From positions 620,001 to 684,000 of the forward strand of contig NC_015948.1 in the NCBI RefSeq assembly GCF_000223905.1: a stretch of DNA of 64,000 nucleotides, read 5' to 3'. This DNA is from Haloarcula hispanica ATCC 33960 (GTDB lineage: Archaea > Halobacteriota > Halobacteria > Halobacteriales > Haloarculaceae). The position numbers and the translations under genes were made by a program. The notes below the pieces were generated by a model. It was given only the letters and a program-made list of their open reading frames with translations. It searched no databases and was not told the DNA's origin. Shown in pieces: positions 1 to 8,870 of the stretch; position 1 is the stretch's first letter, and every line of letters begins with the position of its first letter.

Positions 1-712
1 GTTCGTCGTGCTCGGCGAACACCGCCGCGAGTTCCTCGCGGACGCCGTGGAGGCCCTTCGGGTTCGCCATGCCGACGCGTACCCGGAAGTCACCGTCGAT
101 GTCGGAGCAGATGCGGTCGAGTAGCTCCGGCAGCAGGCTCGTCCCCTTGTTCGTGTCCCAGCCGTAGACGCCGGTGTCCTGGCCCGTGATGCGGATTTCC
201 TTCGCGCCGGCGTGAACGAGCGCACGGGCCTTCTCGACGTTCTCCTCGACCGACGGCGACTCGATTCGCCCGGTCGCCTGCTTGGTGATGCAGTAGGAGC
301 AGTCCGACATACACCCCCGTGCGATGGGAAGGATACCAACGACGCCGTTGAGCACCGTTTCGGTGTCCGGCGTGATTGTCGGGCACTCGCCGTTGAGGAC
401 GTACTGGGGCACGTCGTCCCAGTGGAGTACCTCCGCGTCGACGTCGGCGCTCTGGAACTCCTCGCCCTGTGCGAGCGCCATACAGCCCGTGATGACGAGG
501 TCGGCCGGCGTTTCTTTGTCGAGTTCTTTGGCCCGTGCGAGCATGTTCCGCTCGGTTTTCTCAAGCACCGTACAGGTGTTGAGAATCGCTACGTCAGCCG
601 ACTCCGGCCCGTCGGCGGGATGGTGCCCGCCCTCCCGGAGCGCCTGCTCGATCTGCTGGGTCTCACCTCTGTTCGAGGTGCACCCGTACGTCTCGATATG
701 ATACCGGGCCAT
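1..712 (-). CDS. tRNA (t6A37) methylthiotransferase, MiaB-like (3' end cut off)
   Basis: Radical SAM enzyme expected to add a methylthio group to threonylcarbamoyl-adenosine 37 in tRNAs (archaeal e-MtaB/CDKAL1 type). The translation opens MARYHIETYGC and carries the N-terminal MTTase cluster cysteines at C11, C47 and C77, then the radical SAM motif RGCMSDCSYC with C134, C138 and C141. The arrangement of two 4Fe-4S clusters is diagnostic of the family. About 237 residues are visible; the rest of the radical SAM barrel and the C-terminal TRAM domain lie beyond the window edge. The start is the ATG complementary to 710-712; no nearer in-frame alternative fits the conserved N-terminus. Confidence 0.9.
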   Translation of the reverse strand, partial: MARYHIETYGCTSNRGETQQIEQALREGGHHPADGPESADVAILNTCTVLEKTERNMLARAKELDKETPADLVITGCMALAQGEEFQSADVDAEVLHWDDVPQYVLNGECPTITPDTETVLNGVVGILPIARGCMSDCSYCITKQATGRIESPSVEENVEKARALVHAGAKEIRITGQDTGVYGWDTNKGTSLLPELLDRICSDIDGDFRVRVGMANPKGLHGVREELAAVFAEHDE

Positions 713-762
713 TCATCCAGACACTATCGCCAGGACGGCAAAAGGGCGACGGATTAGACCGG

Positions 763-1446
763 TCAGTAGCCGTCGGTTGTGTCCGCGTCGTCTCGGTCTG
801 TCTCCGGTTTGGTTGGAGTTTCGCCCTGCCACTCTCGGACGATAGTATCGCCGCTAGAGGCCCCGATACGCTCGGCCCCGGCCTCGAACATCGCCTCGGC
901 GTCGGCCCACGACCCGACGCCGCCGCTGGCTTTCACCGGGAGGTACTTGCTGAGGATCTCCACGTCGTGGACTGTCGCGCCGCCCTCGCTGAACCCCGTC
1001 GCGGTCTTGAGATACGCGGCGTCAGCGTCTGCGACCAGTTGGCCGACCCGTTCGAGTTCGTCGTCAGAGAGCAGCGGCGCTTCGACGATGACCTTCACGG
1101 GAACCGGGACGCTGGCGACGACCTCGGTGATGTGGTCCCGGACGGCGTCGTCCTCGCCGGCCTTGAGTAGGCCGATGTTACACACCATATCCAGTTCGTC
1201 GGCCCCGGCGTCCCAGGCCAGTTTGGCCGCCTGACAGACGCTGTCGGTCTGGCCCTGGCCGTGAGGGAAGTCGATAACGGCCGTGAGTGGGACGTTCGCG
1301 TACTCCGTCGCCAGCGGGAGGTAACACGGCGGAATACACGCCCGCATCCCGTACTGCAGCGCCTCGTCGAGGCAGGTTCGTACGTCGTCCGGTGTCGTCG
1401 TCGGGCCGAGGACTGTATGCTCGATGCGGTCTGGAATGTCGTCCAT
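763..1446 (-). CDS. deoC: deoxyribose-phosphate aldolase
   Basis: Class I aldolase converting 2-deoxyribose 5-phosphate to acetaldehyde and glyceraldehyde 3-phosphate, the last step of deoxynucleoside breakdown. At 227 residues it is the usual short archaeal size. The Schiff-base lysine lies in YLKTATGF, the second active-site lysine in VKASGGV, and the catalytic Asp in ELDMVCNIG. I prefer the start at MDDIPDR over a start five codons upstream because the extra residues are not family-like. A uridine phosphorylase gene lies 2.5 kb downstream, consistent with nucleoside catabolism. The C-terminal 20 residues are an acidic tail typical of halophiles. Confidence 0.95.
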   Translation of the reverse strand: MDDIPDRIEHTVLGPTTTPDDVRTCLDEALQYGMRACIPPCYLPLATEYANVPLTAVIDFPHGQGQTDSVCQAAKLAWDAGADELDMVCNIGLLKAGEDDAVRDHITEVVASVPVPVKVIVEAPLLSDDELERVGQLVADADAAYLKTATGFSEGGATVHDVEILSKYLPVKASGGVGSWADAEAMFEAGAERIGASSGDTIVREWQGETPTKPETDRDDADTTDGY

Positions 1447-1608
1447 ACCGCGGGGTGACACGCGGTGTCTACGTAAAGACGGCGGGCGGCGGACGGTGCG
1501 GGCCGGGTGTCCCGCTGTAGTGGCTGTCCGCGATAGCCGCTCGTACCGGTGTGCCCTCCGTCGGTCTCGTTCGGAAGGTTTTCCCTCGTCGGCGTCGGCG
1601 TGAGGGAC

Positions 1609-2445
1609 ATGGTACTGCCTTCGGGGTTAGCGCTCCCGCCGCTTGAGTACACCGTGGCGCTGCTTGCGGGCACACTCGTGGTGACAGCGCTGTTGTACGC
1701 CCTCGAACCACCGATCGACCAGCGGACCGTGGTCGCCCTGACGCCGTGGATGGCACTCGGCGGCGCGCTCCACGCGTTCCACCAGCCACCGATTGAAGCG
1801 TACAGGCCCGTGGTCGCACCGCTGTTCGGCGCACCGGCGGTGTACCTCACGACGTTCGTCACACTGGGTGTCGTCTGGATCACGCTGACGCTGTTCAGCG
1901 TCCGGCGCGGCCACAGCGAGACGATATCGCGCAATCTGGGGTACATCGGCATTGGACTCCTGACTGTGTTGCTCGTCATCGCCGTCGTGATGGCACTGGA
2001 GTCCGGCCTGCTGGGGCTCATCTGGCCGACTGTCGCCGTCGTCGTCGCGACTGTTGTCACCGCTGTAACGGTGCTTGCGGTCGCGCTGTGGCGGACGCCG
2101 GTCGTGGTTCGGATGCGCTATGCGGCCCCGACTGTCGTGTTCGCGCATATGCTCGACGGCGTCTCGACGGCGGTCGGCGCTGACGTTATCGGTATCACGG
2201 AGCGAACGCCGATCCCCGCCCGTATCATGGAGCTTGCCGGGACACTCCCGACAGCGCCGTATCTCGGCAAAGGCTGGCTGTTCGTGTTCGTCAAACTGCT
2301 CGTGGCGATTGCGGTCGTCTTCCTGCTCGATGACTACCTCGAAGAGGACCCGGTCGAAGCGAGCCTCCTGCTCGCGCTCGTGACCGCCGTCGGTATCGGC
2401 CCGGCCACGAACAACATCGTCCTGTTCCTGTTCAGCCCGGTCTGA
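1609..2445 (+). CDS. DUF63 family membrane protein
   Basis: A 278-residue polytopic integral membrane protein with about eight hydrophobic segments. The segment around HMLDGVSTAVGAD and the C-terminal GPATNNIVLFLF are typical of the archaeal DUF63 family, whose function is not known. The ATG at 1609 was chosen because upstream in-frame codons do not encode a membrane-like sequence. It is divergent from deoC (gap about 160 bases) and convergent with the next gene, whose stop is 8 bases away. Confidence 0.85.
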   Translation: MVLPSGLALPPLEYTVALLAGTLVVTALLYALEPPIDQRTVVALTPWMALGGALHAFHQPPIEAYRPVVAPLFGAPAVYLTTFVTLGVVWITLTLFSVRRGHSETISRNLGYIGIGLLTVLLVIAVVMALESGLLGLIWPTVAVVVATVVTAVTVLAVALWRTPVVVRMRYAAPTVVFAHMLDGVSTAVGADVIGITERTPIPARIMELAGTLPTAPYLGKGWLFVFVKLLVAIAVVFLLDDYLEEDPVEASLLLALVTAVGIGPATNNIVLFLFSPV

Positions 2446-2453
2446 GGGCGGCG

Positions 2454-2867
2454 TTATTCTGCCACCGAATCGCTGCGTCGCTCCTGCCGTTCCTGTTCGA
2501 GCCGCTGACACCCGAACACGAGCGGCTCCGGCATGTCCGTCGCGTTCGACTGCAGCGATTCGAGCACGACGGCCACCTCCTCGAACCGTGGTCCGCGACC
2601 GGCGACCAGTGGCTCTGTATCCCACGTAATGAACTCGTGGTCGGACAGCATCGGCAGGTGACAATGGTACAGTTCCTGTCGAAGGACCGCCGGGTCGCGC
2701 GGGACGTTGGGGTTTACGGCACTTTCGGGGAGTGGGACTGTCTCGTCGGGGTGGGCGTCTGACAACGAGATGACGAGCTGCCGCCGCGGCTCGGCCGTAA
2801 CGGCCTTGAAAACCTCGTCCCAGCGTCTAATCACCTGCTTCCCGTTCTGGTAGCGTTGCTGTGTCAT
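2454..2867 (-). CDS. haloarchaeal winged-helix-like regulator (DUF7344-type)
   Basis: A 137-residue soluble protein beginning MTQQRYQNGKQVIRRWDEVF. The region around residues 14-70 (EVFKAVTAEPRRQLVISL, then LRQELYHCHLPMLSDHEFI) has the layout of the small haloarchaeal DUF7344 winged-helix proteins: a helix with PRRQLV, then a recognition-like helix and a short wing. The start was placed at the ATG at 2865-2867 because codons further upstream run through the AT-rich promoter. DNA binding is inference; no target is visible. Confidence 0.65.
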   Translation of the reverse strand: MTQQRYQNGKQVIRRWDEVFKAVTAEPRRQLVISLSDAHPDETVPLPESAVNPNVPRDPAVLRQELYHCHLPMLSDHEFITWDTEPLVAGRGPRFEEVAVVLESLQSNATDMPEPLVFGCQRLEQERQERRSDSVAE

Positions 2868-3178
2868 AGTATAACTTACCACATATAACTGGCCGGCGAC
2901 ATATATATCACCGTGGTGTAATATATTGAGTGAATTGAACGGCGAGGACAGCCGTCCCCGATTGACCCGAAACGACACAGCTGAGGGTGTTGAAACGGGT
3001 GTGATAACACCTGGGTCCGCATACCGCACTATCTCATCACCCTATGTATCCTGTCTGACTCTGCGGTACTACACTCGACAGTGCCAGAGCCGTCGGTGAT
3101 ATCTCGGGATGGTATCCTCGCAACGGACTATCCCGCCACCAGACCTGTCGTTTCTGCTCTCCCCAGCCGCATGACACA
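2868..3178. promoter_or_regulatory. divergent AT-rich promoter region
   Basis: About 310 bases without a credible gene between two divergent genes. The first 80 bases hold several TATA-like runs (cacatataac, gacatatatatcacc, gtaatatattgag), enough for more than one promoter on the minus strand. The remainder has ordinary base composition and no repeat or RNA-like fold that I could see. Confidence 0.4.
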
Positions 3179-3688
3179 ATGCTCATTGGCACTGCGAACA
3201 AGGGACGATACGTGCTTGACTACCCCCTCACGCAGTGGGCGTTCGTCTGTGTCGTCGCCGGTGCGGTCGTCGGTCTGTTGTTGAACATCCCGATGATGAC
3301 ACAGGACCAGGGGTACCTGCCGGCGCACGTCGCCGCGGCCGGCCTCACTCGTGCTGACCCGGCCGCAGTGGGCCGTCCGCTCGCCGCCGTCGTGCATCAC
3401 GGCACCGCCCTCGTTGCGGCACTGCTCTACGGCGCGGTCGTTGCAGGCCTCTCGTCCGTGCTTCCGACGGCAGTCTCGCTCAACGGCGTCCCGCTGCTAC
3501 CGCACATTATCGGCGTTGCGGGCGTCACCGCGTTCATCTACTACTTTTTCGCCCGCATCGCCATGCCTCGCTTCGGCGGCAGCGTCCGGGACGATGCCGA
3601 CGAGATCATTCGACAGTGGGCGCTCACGGCGTTCATCTTCGGGACGGCGCTCGCGCTGTTCGTCCCGGTGCTCGTCACCTGGCTGTAA
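3179..3688 (+). CDS. hypothetical polytopic membrane protein
   Basis: A 169-residue protein with four hydrophobic segments at roughly residues 17-40, 68-98, 104-128 and 143-168. I recognise no named domain. The first helix contains FVCVVAGAVVGLLLNIP and a conserved-looking HHGTA sits before the second. The gene ends two bases before the end of the convergent small membrane protein gene. Start is the ATG at 3179; a membrane role is evident but function is unknown. Confidence 0.7.
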   Translation: MLIGTANKGRYVLDYPLTQWAFVCVVAGAVVGLLLNIPMMTQDQGYLPAHVAAAGLTRADPAAVGRPLAAVVHHGTALVAALLYGAVVAGLSSVLPTAVSLNGVPLLPHIIGVAGVTAFIYYFFARIAMPRFGGSVRDDADEIIRQWALTAFIFGTALALFVPVLVTWL

Positions 3689-3689
3689 G

Positions 3690-3911
3690 CTACGTATCCT
3701 CGACCCGCTTCGAGAGGTTTCTGTAGGCTCCGAGATACAGGAATACGCTGGCAAGGAGCGCGAACGGGACGACGAGGGTCCACGAGGGGCCGTCCGGCGT
3801 TCCCGCGCCGACGGTGTAGCCGGTCAGCAGTCCGAGGACGACTCCGGCGGCGAGAGCGATACCCGCCGGTCCTCGCATCCGCCTGTCGAACAGCGAGAGA
3901 TCGTCTGCCAT
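3690..3911 (-). CDS. small two-helix membrane protein
   Basis: A 73-residue protein with a short charged N-terminus (MADDLSLFDRRMRG), two hydrophobic helices at about 16-36 and 45-63, and a charged C-terminus. No family recognised. Acidic, GC3-rich codon use and conserved spacing between neighbouring genes support it as a real gene. It converges tightly on the preceding membrane protein gene. Confidence 0.6.
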   Translation of the reverse strand: MADDLSLFDRRMRGPAGIALAAGVVLGLLTGYTVGAGTPDGPSWTLVVPFALLASVFLYLGAYRNLSKRVEDT

Positions 3912-3997
3912 ACGTCCGCTCTCGCGGCCGTCCTACCTCACTGTTGTGACCGACGGGAATCCACTGACTACTAAATAGTTCCGTGCGACTGGCCTGT

Positions 3998-4723
3998 ATG
4001 GCGAAACAACCGCATCTACTCGTCGAACCGGGTGACCTGACAGACATCGCGCTCGTGCCGGGTGACCCCGGGCGTGTCGACCGCATTGCGGGTCTCTGTG
4101 ACGACCACGAGGTCGTCGCGGAGAACCGCGAGTACAAACTCGTCAATGCGACCTACGACGGCCGCGAACTGACGATCTGTTCGACCGGCATCGGGTCGCC
4201 CTCGACGGCCATCGCCGTCGAGGAACTGGAAGCTGTCGGCGTCGAGACGCTCATCCGCGTCGGCACGACCGGCGCGCTTCAGGAAGGCATCGAAATCGGC
4301 GACATGGTCGTCGCCAACGGCGCGGCCAAGGACGAGGGAACGTCCCAGCGCTACGAATCCAAGGCTGTCCCGGCCGTGCCGGACTACGACGTGCTCTCGT
4401 CGCTGGTCGACGCCGCCGAGGCGAACGACGAGGACGTTCACGTCGGCCCCATCGCCACGGACGACGCCTTCTACGCCGAGACGGATGAATACATCAACGA
4501 CTGGGAGGCCGCCGGCCTGCTGGCCGTCGAGATGGAGGCCGCCGCGCTGTTCTCCCTGTGTCGCCGTAAGGGCCTGCGCTCAGGCGCTATCTGTACCGTC
4601 GACGGAAACCTCGTCGAGGGGACACAGAAGGGCGAAACCGAGGACGAGGAACTCCCAGAGAAAGCCAAGAACAACGTTGAGCGTGCCATCGAAATCAGTC
4701 TGACGGCGGCCGCGTCGCTGTAG
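3998..4723 (+). CDS. udp: uridine phosphorylase-type nucleoside phosphorylase
   Basis: Member of the PNP/UDP (trimeric/hexameric) nucleoside phosphorylase family, cleaving nucleosides with phosphate to give a base and (deoxy)ribose 1-phosphate. At 241 residues it has the expected length. Visible motifs are the phosphate-binding VPGDPGRVDRIA, the GTTGAL loop, and VEMEAAALF with the ribose-binding Glu. Together with deoC it supplies a nucleoside degradation route. An in-frame ATG five codons upstream is possible, but MAKQPHLLVEPGD gives the usual N-terminus. Uridine rather than purine specificity is inferred from overall similarity. Confidence 0.9.
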   Translation: MAKQPHLLVEPGDLTDIALVPGDPGRVDRIAGLCDDHEVVAENREYKLVNATYDGRELTICSTGIGSPSTAIAVEELEAVGVETLIRVGTTGALQEGIEIGDMVVANGAAKDEGTSQRYESKAVPAVPDYDVLSSLVDAAEANDEDVHVGPIATDDAFYAETDEYINDWEAAGLLAVEMEAAALFSLCRRKGLRSGAICTVDGNLVEGTQKGETEDEELPEKAKNNVERAIEISLTAAASL

Positions 4724-4840
4724 GCGTTGGAGTGACTGTCTCTTTGAGAGCCGCCGACGGTGCTATCGAACCGGAATGCGCGGCCGCTCGCGCCGCGCTC
4801 CGGCGGAGGGCTTAACAGACGCTCTCCCGTGGGAAACTGT

Positions 4841-6355
4841 ATGCTCGACCAGTTCCGGAAGCGACTCCGTGCGGCGGCAAGGCGACTCCGGCGGGTCGAG
4901 CGCCGCGAACTACAGGACTTCAGACGCTGGGCCGAGGTGACTGAAAACCTTGTCCACCTTTCGATGCTGGTGTTCGTCCCGCTTGCTATCGTGCTGGTGA
5001 CGACGCTGGCAAACGCCGTCCCACGACTGAGTTTCCTGCTGTTTCCGCCGCTCGCAGCGGGGTCGTACACGCTGTTCGTCGACCCGACGAGCAAGTACTC
5101 CGACCCGAAGCGGTTCGTCGCGGGGCTCACCATCGGCGCGGTCTGTGGACTGGGCGCACTTGCCGTTTCGAACAGTTACCTCACAGCGCCGGGCGGCCAG
5201 TTCGGCGTCAACGCGCTCGGTGCCGGCCTGGCCGTCTTTGCGACTGGCGTTGTCACATGGCCGCTGGACATCGAGGAGCCGTCGTCGTACTCCACCGCCC
5301 TGCTGGCGCTGCTGGTCGAACCGAACCAGCGGGCGACGTTCGTTACTAGCATCTTCCTCGCCAGTGTACTTGTGGCGGTCCTCTTTATCATCTGGCGCGA
5401 GCAGTTCTACGAGCAGCGAGCGACGTACCTGTACGAGTCGATGTCCGGTGACGACCACGTGCTGGTCCCGATGCGTGGCGACTCGGCAGGACAGACAGCG
5501 ATGCTGGGCGCACGGCTCGCGGCCGCCCACGAAGCCGGAAAAGTCGTCCTGCTCGACATGGTTGCAGACAGCGACGCCGCCACGACCAAGCAATCGCTCA
5601 CGCGGGACACGATACAGCTCGATATCCGGTCAGAAAATGGCTCAGAGTCGCCGCCGGCCCGGACCCGCCTCATCGGCGATGGCGGTGACCCGGCCACTGC
5701 GGGGGTGTCGCCCGACAAGACTGACCTCGACGCGGAGGTCGACTGGCTGGAGACCCACGCCGACCGAATCGAGACGCGAACGGGCGTGTCCTGTCAGGTC
5801 GTCGTTGCGAGCGACGATGGCTCGCCGGCCAAGACGACGCTGCAAACCGCGGCCGAAACCAACTGTGACCTCATCGTCGCGCCCTACGAGAGCCAACACG
5901 GAGCGCTGACGCCGTATCTGCAGCGGCTGTTTCGAAGCAAGAGCGATATTGTCGTCCATCGGTCCCGGAGCGACCGGACCCGCTGGAAACAGGTCATCGT
6001 CCCCGTCCGGTCCGTCAGCGATGTAGCCCACAACATGGTCGACTTCGCAACGCGACTGGCCGGTCGGAGCGGGCGGGTCGCCGTCGCAACCTGTATCGGT
6101 TCTCGCGGGGACCGCCGCCGGGCCGAAGAGATGCTTGCGGACCTCATCGAACCGTACGAGGGCGCGTTCGAGACAAGGGTTCCGCGGACAAGCATCCAGA
6201 CGTTTCTGTCCGATACTGCATCGCAATACGACCTCGTCATGATCGGAGCAAGCCGTGACCGGAGCAAGGCGTCGCGGTTCATTTCGCCACCGACGTTCGA
6301 ACGACTGGAGGACGTGGAAACAGACATCGCTATCGTCGACCGCGGCCGGGCCTAG
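4841..6355 (+). CDS. HPP-family membrane protein fused to tandem UspA domains
   Basis: A 504-residue fusion. Residues about 35-190 hold an HPP-family membrane domain with four to five helices, including the signature-like FLLFPPLAAGSYTLFVDP. From about residue 205 the protein is cytoplasmic: a Usp-like domain (DDHVLVPMRGDSAGQTAMLGARLA through CDLIVAPYES) and a second one (WKQVIVPVRS through YDLVMIGASRDRS). HPP proteins have been linked to nitrite or anion uptake in some organisms; here the substrate is unknown. The ATG at 4841 follows a TATA-like cttaac at the expected distance. The gene overlaps the convergent K+ channel gene by four bases at the stop codons. Confidence 0.8.
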   Translation: MLDQFRKRLRAAARRLRRVERRELQDFRRWAEVTENLVHLSMLVFVPLAIVLVTTLANAVPRLSFLLFPPLAAGSYTLFVDPTSKYSDPKRFVAGLTIGAVCGLGALAVSNSYLTAPGGQFGVNALGAGLAVFATGVVTWPLDIEEPSSYSTALLALLVEPNQRATFVTSIFLASVLVAVLFIIWREQFYEQRATYLYESMSGDDHVLVPMRGDSAGQTAMLGARLAAAHEAGKVVLLDMVADSDAATTKQSLTRDTIQLDIRSENGSESPPARTRLIGDGGDPATAGVSPDKTDLDAEVDWLETHADRIETRTGVSCQVVVASDDGSPAKTTLQTAAETNCDLIVAPYESQHGALTPYLQRLFRSKSDIVVHRSRSDRTRWKQVIVPVRSVSDVAHNMVDFATRLAGRSGRVAVATCIGSRGDRRRAEEMLADLIEPYEGAFETRVPRTSIQTFLSDTASQYDLVMIGASRDRSKASRFISPPTFERLEDVETDIAIVDRGRA

Positions 6356-7566
6356 ATATCTGCGTCGTCCTCGTCGTTCACATCGAGCAGGTGGTCGGCG
6401 ATATTTTCCATCCCCTCCCGGCCCAGCGCCGACTGGACGATGAGATGGCCACCCAGCACTGCCGGGCTGATGACCGTGTCCGCGCCCGCTCGTCGGAGTT
6501 TCTCGATGTTCTCGCGGTCGGTCGCCGCAGCGACGATGTTAACCTCGGGGTTGAGCGTCTGTGCCGTCAGTATCGCTAGCGCGTCCTGTGCGTCGTCGTT
6601 CGTCGCTGCGACGACCGCCACAGCGTCCTCGATACCGGCCCGTTGCATGGGTTCCTCGTCACTCGGGTCCGCAGTCAGGACGGCGATATCCTGTTGCTGG
6701 AGCCGTGTCGCTGTCTCCGTGTCCGGCGTGATGACCACGAAATCGATTGCGCCGGTCAGTTCTTCGATAATCGGTTCCGTCAGGTCGCCGTGGCCGAGCA
6801 CCAGTACGTGGTTCTCGAGCAAGTCCAGTTGTGCGTCAGTCATGTTTCCGAGTGCCTCCGAAAGCCGCTTCTCGATTGCCGGGCCCAGCAGCGACCCAAG
6901 CGCGATGGCGAAACTGGCCGTCCCGAGGACGACCACGGACATCCCGAATAGTTTCGCCTGCTGGCTCTGTGGGGTCACGTCGCCGTACCCGACGGTACTG
7001 GCCGTGACCAGTGTGTAGTAGAACGCATCGGTCGCTGTCGAGAGATTGGTGAAATCGTCCCGGAGCGCGTACGAGCCCGCCGTTCCGTACATAAGCGAAC
7101 CGAGGAGTGCCGCGCCAGCGGCCAGTTGCGCTGTCGAGAGGTCGATTGGTCGGTCGAACCGCCGCCGGTTCAGCAACATTGCCGGGAGCGAAATCAGCGA
7201 GAGCACCACGAGCGGAATCGACACCGCCGAACTCGGCACGGGGCCGACGAACGGAAGCGTCACCGCCGAGTTCTGTACCAGCCCCTGAACCGCCGCCACG
7301 GGCAGTAAGACGATGGTCGCGTACCACGCGATTCGCAGGCGGCGTCGGAGTCCGACGACGCTAACGAGTAGCGTGAATCCGGTGAGCGCACCGGTAAATC
7401 CGGCGGTACGCTGGATGCTTCGCGGAATGAGGTCTCCGAGCGGTCCGCTGATCGATACGGCACTGATGTTGACCACACCAGTGACGAACGACAGCACCGC
7501 CACAAGCACCGGCAAGAGGATTGTCGTGCGCACTCCCAACCAGTTCCGCGGCCTGTCCATACCCAT
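6352..7566 (-). CDS. potassium channel with TrkA-N (RCK) domain
   Basis: A 404-residue channel. There are four N-terminal hydrophobic segments, then a two-helix pore module at about residues 145-235 with the K+ selectivity filter TVGYGD at 191-196. It is followed by a cytoplasmic RCK domain starting near residue 252 (HVLVLGHGDLTEPIIEEL) with the Rossmann nucleotide-binding pattern and an NDDAQDALAILTAQ segment. No TrkA-C domain follows in this protein, but two membrane-anchored TrkA-C proteins are encoded divergently next door. The layout suggests a gated channel for K+ homeostasis. Confidence 0.9.
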   Translation of the reverse strand: MGMDRPRNWLGVRTTILLPVLVAVLSFVTGVVNISAVSISGPLGDLIPRSIQRTAGFTGALTGFTLLVSVVGLRRRLRIAWYATIVLLPVAAVQGLVQNSAVTLPFVGPVPSSAVSIPLVVLSLISLPAMLLNRRRFDRPIDLSTAQLAAGAALLGSLMYGTAGSYALRDDFTNLSTATDAFYYTLVTASTVGYGDVTPQSQQAKLFGMSVVVLGTASFAIALGSLLGPAIEKRLSEALGNMTDAQLDLLENHVLVLGHGDLTEPIIEELTGAIDFVVITPDTETATRLQQQDIAVLTADPSDEEPMQRAGIEDAVAVVAATNDDAQDALAILTAQTLNPEVNIVAAATDRENIEKLRRAGADTVISPAVLGGHLIVQSALGREGMENIADHLLDVNDEDDADI

Positions 7567-7643
7567 CCAGATTACAGCGGTCGGTGTAAATGTACTGTCC
7601 GCGGGCCGGAAGCGATTTACTACCGGCCACGCAGGATGTGGAC

Positions 7644-8870
7644 ATGGCTTCGCTCCCGGTCGAGGTGTTGATGGGGATCTATCTGGGGTTGTTGGTGGGA
7701 GTGATACCGGCGCTCGTGTCGTGGGCGCTGGGGTTCAGTTTCAAGTATTTTACCGGCATTACCGTGCCGGGGTTCGGTGTTGTCGTGCTGGCAATCGCAC
7801 TTGCCGGCGTCAGCGGGGGCCTCATGGCACTGGCGGACAAGTCGATTACGCAGGCCCCCAACGCCGAGCGAATCATTACTGCAATCGTTCTCGTCGGGAT
7901 GGTGTCGCTGTACGCTCACAGCAAGGGCGACCAGCTCGGGGCGGAGTTCCCGAAGCGGCTCTCTTTCCAGGGGCTACGCGAGAAGAAACTCTCGGCGGAC
8001 GTGGCCGAATTTGTCGGTGGCCGCGACGAGGTTCGTATCCGCGTCGTCGGCGACGTGGCCGACATGGAAGGGTATCCGCCGCTTTCGGAGCCACTCCGGG
8101 CCGAGATACGCACCGAAGAGTGGCGGTTCCCGGCGGACCTCCGTATCGGCGAACTCGAACGCCGGATGGAGGAGCGCCTGAAATCGGAGTTCGACCTCGG
8201 CGACGCTGCCGTCTCGATAGACGAGCAGGGGCGGGCGACGGTCGTCGCCGCGCCGCCGTTCTCCGGCCTCTCGAAGCGTGTGGGCGACAACCGCCACGCC
8301 GTCTCGGTAGACGCCCTGTTGCCGACCGGGCTGGCCCGCAACGACGAGGTGACGGTGCTGACTGAGGACGCACAGGTCCGGGGGACCGTCGTGAGCGCGC
8401 GGTCGACTCCGTCGGCCGACGAGACGCCCGCCGAGACGCCGACGGAACCGGAGATCGCTGACTCCGAGACGCCCCCAACGCCGGTACAGGCACCGACGAC
8501 TGACGGCGGCGAGGGCCGGCTCACGGTCGCCGTGACCCGGACGGACGTGCAACCACTCCTGCGGTCGGCTCAGCCAAAGGTCGTGGTCGAACCCCGCGGA
8601 ACCCATCGGGAGTACGAACTTGTCTCCCTGCTCCGTCGGGCCGGAAGCCGGTTTCGCCGTCTCACAGTTCGCGCCGACGGCCCGCTGGATAGGACGACGC
8701 TCCGGGACGCCAAAGTTCGGGAGGTCTACGACGTTGCCATCGTCGCTATCCGGACGGCGGACGGTTGGCAGGTCGCGCCACGCGGCGACGCGGCTGTCGA
8801 GGCCGGCGACGAACTGTACGCGATTGGCCGCCGCGCCGACCTCGACGCCTTCGCGGAGGCGGTCGCATGA
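7644..8870 (+). CDS. membrane-anchored TrkA-C (RCK_C) domain protein 1
   Basis: A 408-residue protein. Three hydrophobic segments occupy the first 95 residues, followed by a soluble region with two TrkA-C-like modules. The second runs around residues 320-405 and shows EYELVSLLRRAGSRFRRL and AGDELYAIGRR. A Pro/Thr/Glu-rich linker sits near residue 255-285. TrkA-C domains bind regulatory ligands and usually sit on K+ transport proteins; this one has no TrkA-N partner in the same chain. The start ATG at 7644 immediately precedes the first membrane helix. Its stop overlaps the start of the next gene (ATGA), so the two are co-translated. Confidence 0.8.
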   Translation: MASLPVEVLMGIYLGLLVGVIPALVSWALGFSFKYFTGITVPGFGVVVLAIALAGVSGGLMALADKSITQAPNAERIITAIVLVGMVSLYAHSKGDQLGAEFPKRLSFQGLREKKLSADVAEFVGGRDEVRIRVVGDVADMEGYPPLSEPLRAEIRTEEWRFPADLRIGELERRMEERLKSEFDLGDAAVSIDEQGRATVVAAPPFSGLSKRVGDNRHAVSVDALLPTGLARNDEVTVLTEDAQVRGTVVSARSTPSADETPAETPTEPEIADSETPPTPVQAPTTDGGEGRLTVAVTRTDVQPLLRSAQPKVVVEPRGTHREYELVSLLRRAGSRFRRLTVRADGPLDRTTLRDAKVREVYDVAIVAIRTADGWQVAPRGDAAVEAGDELYAIGRRADLDAFAEAVA

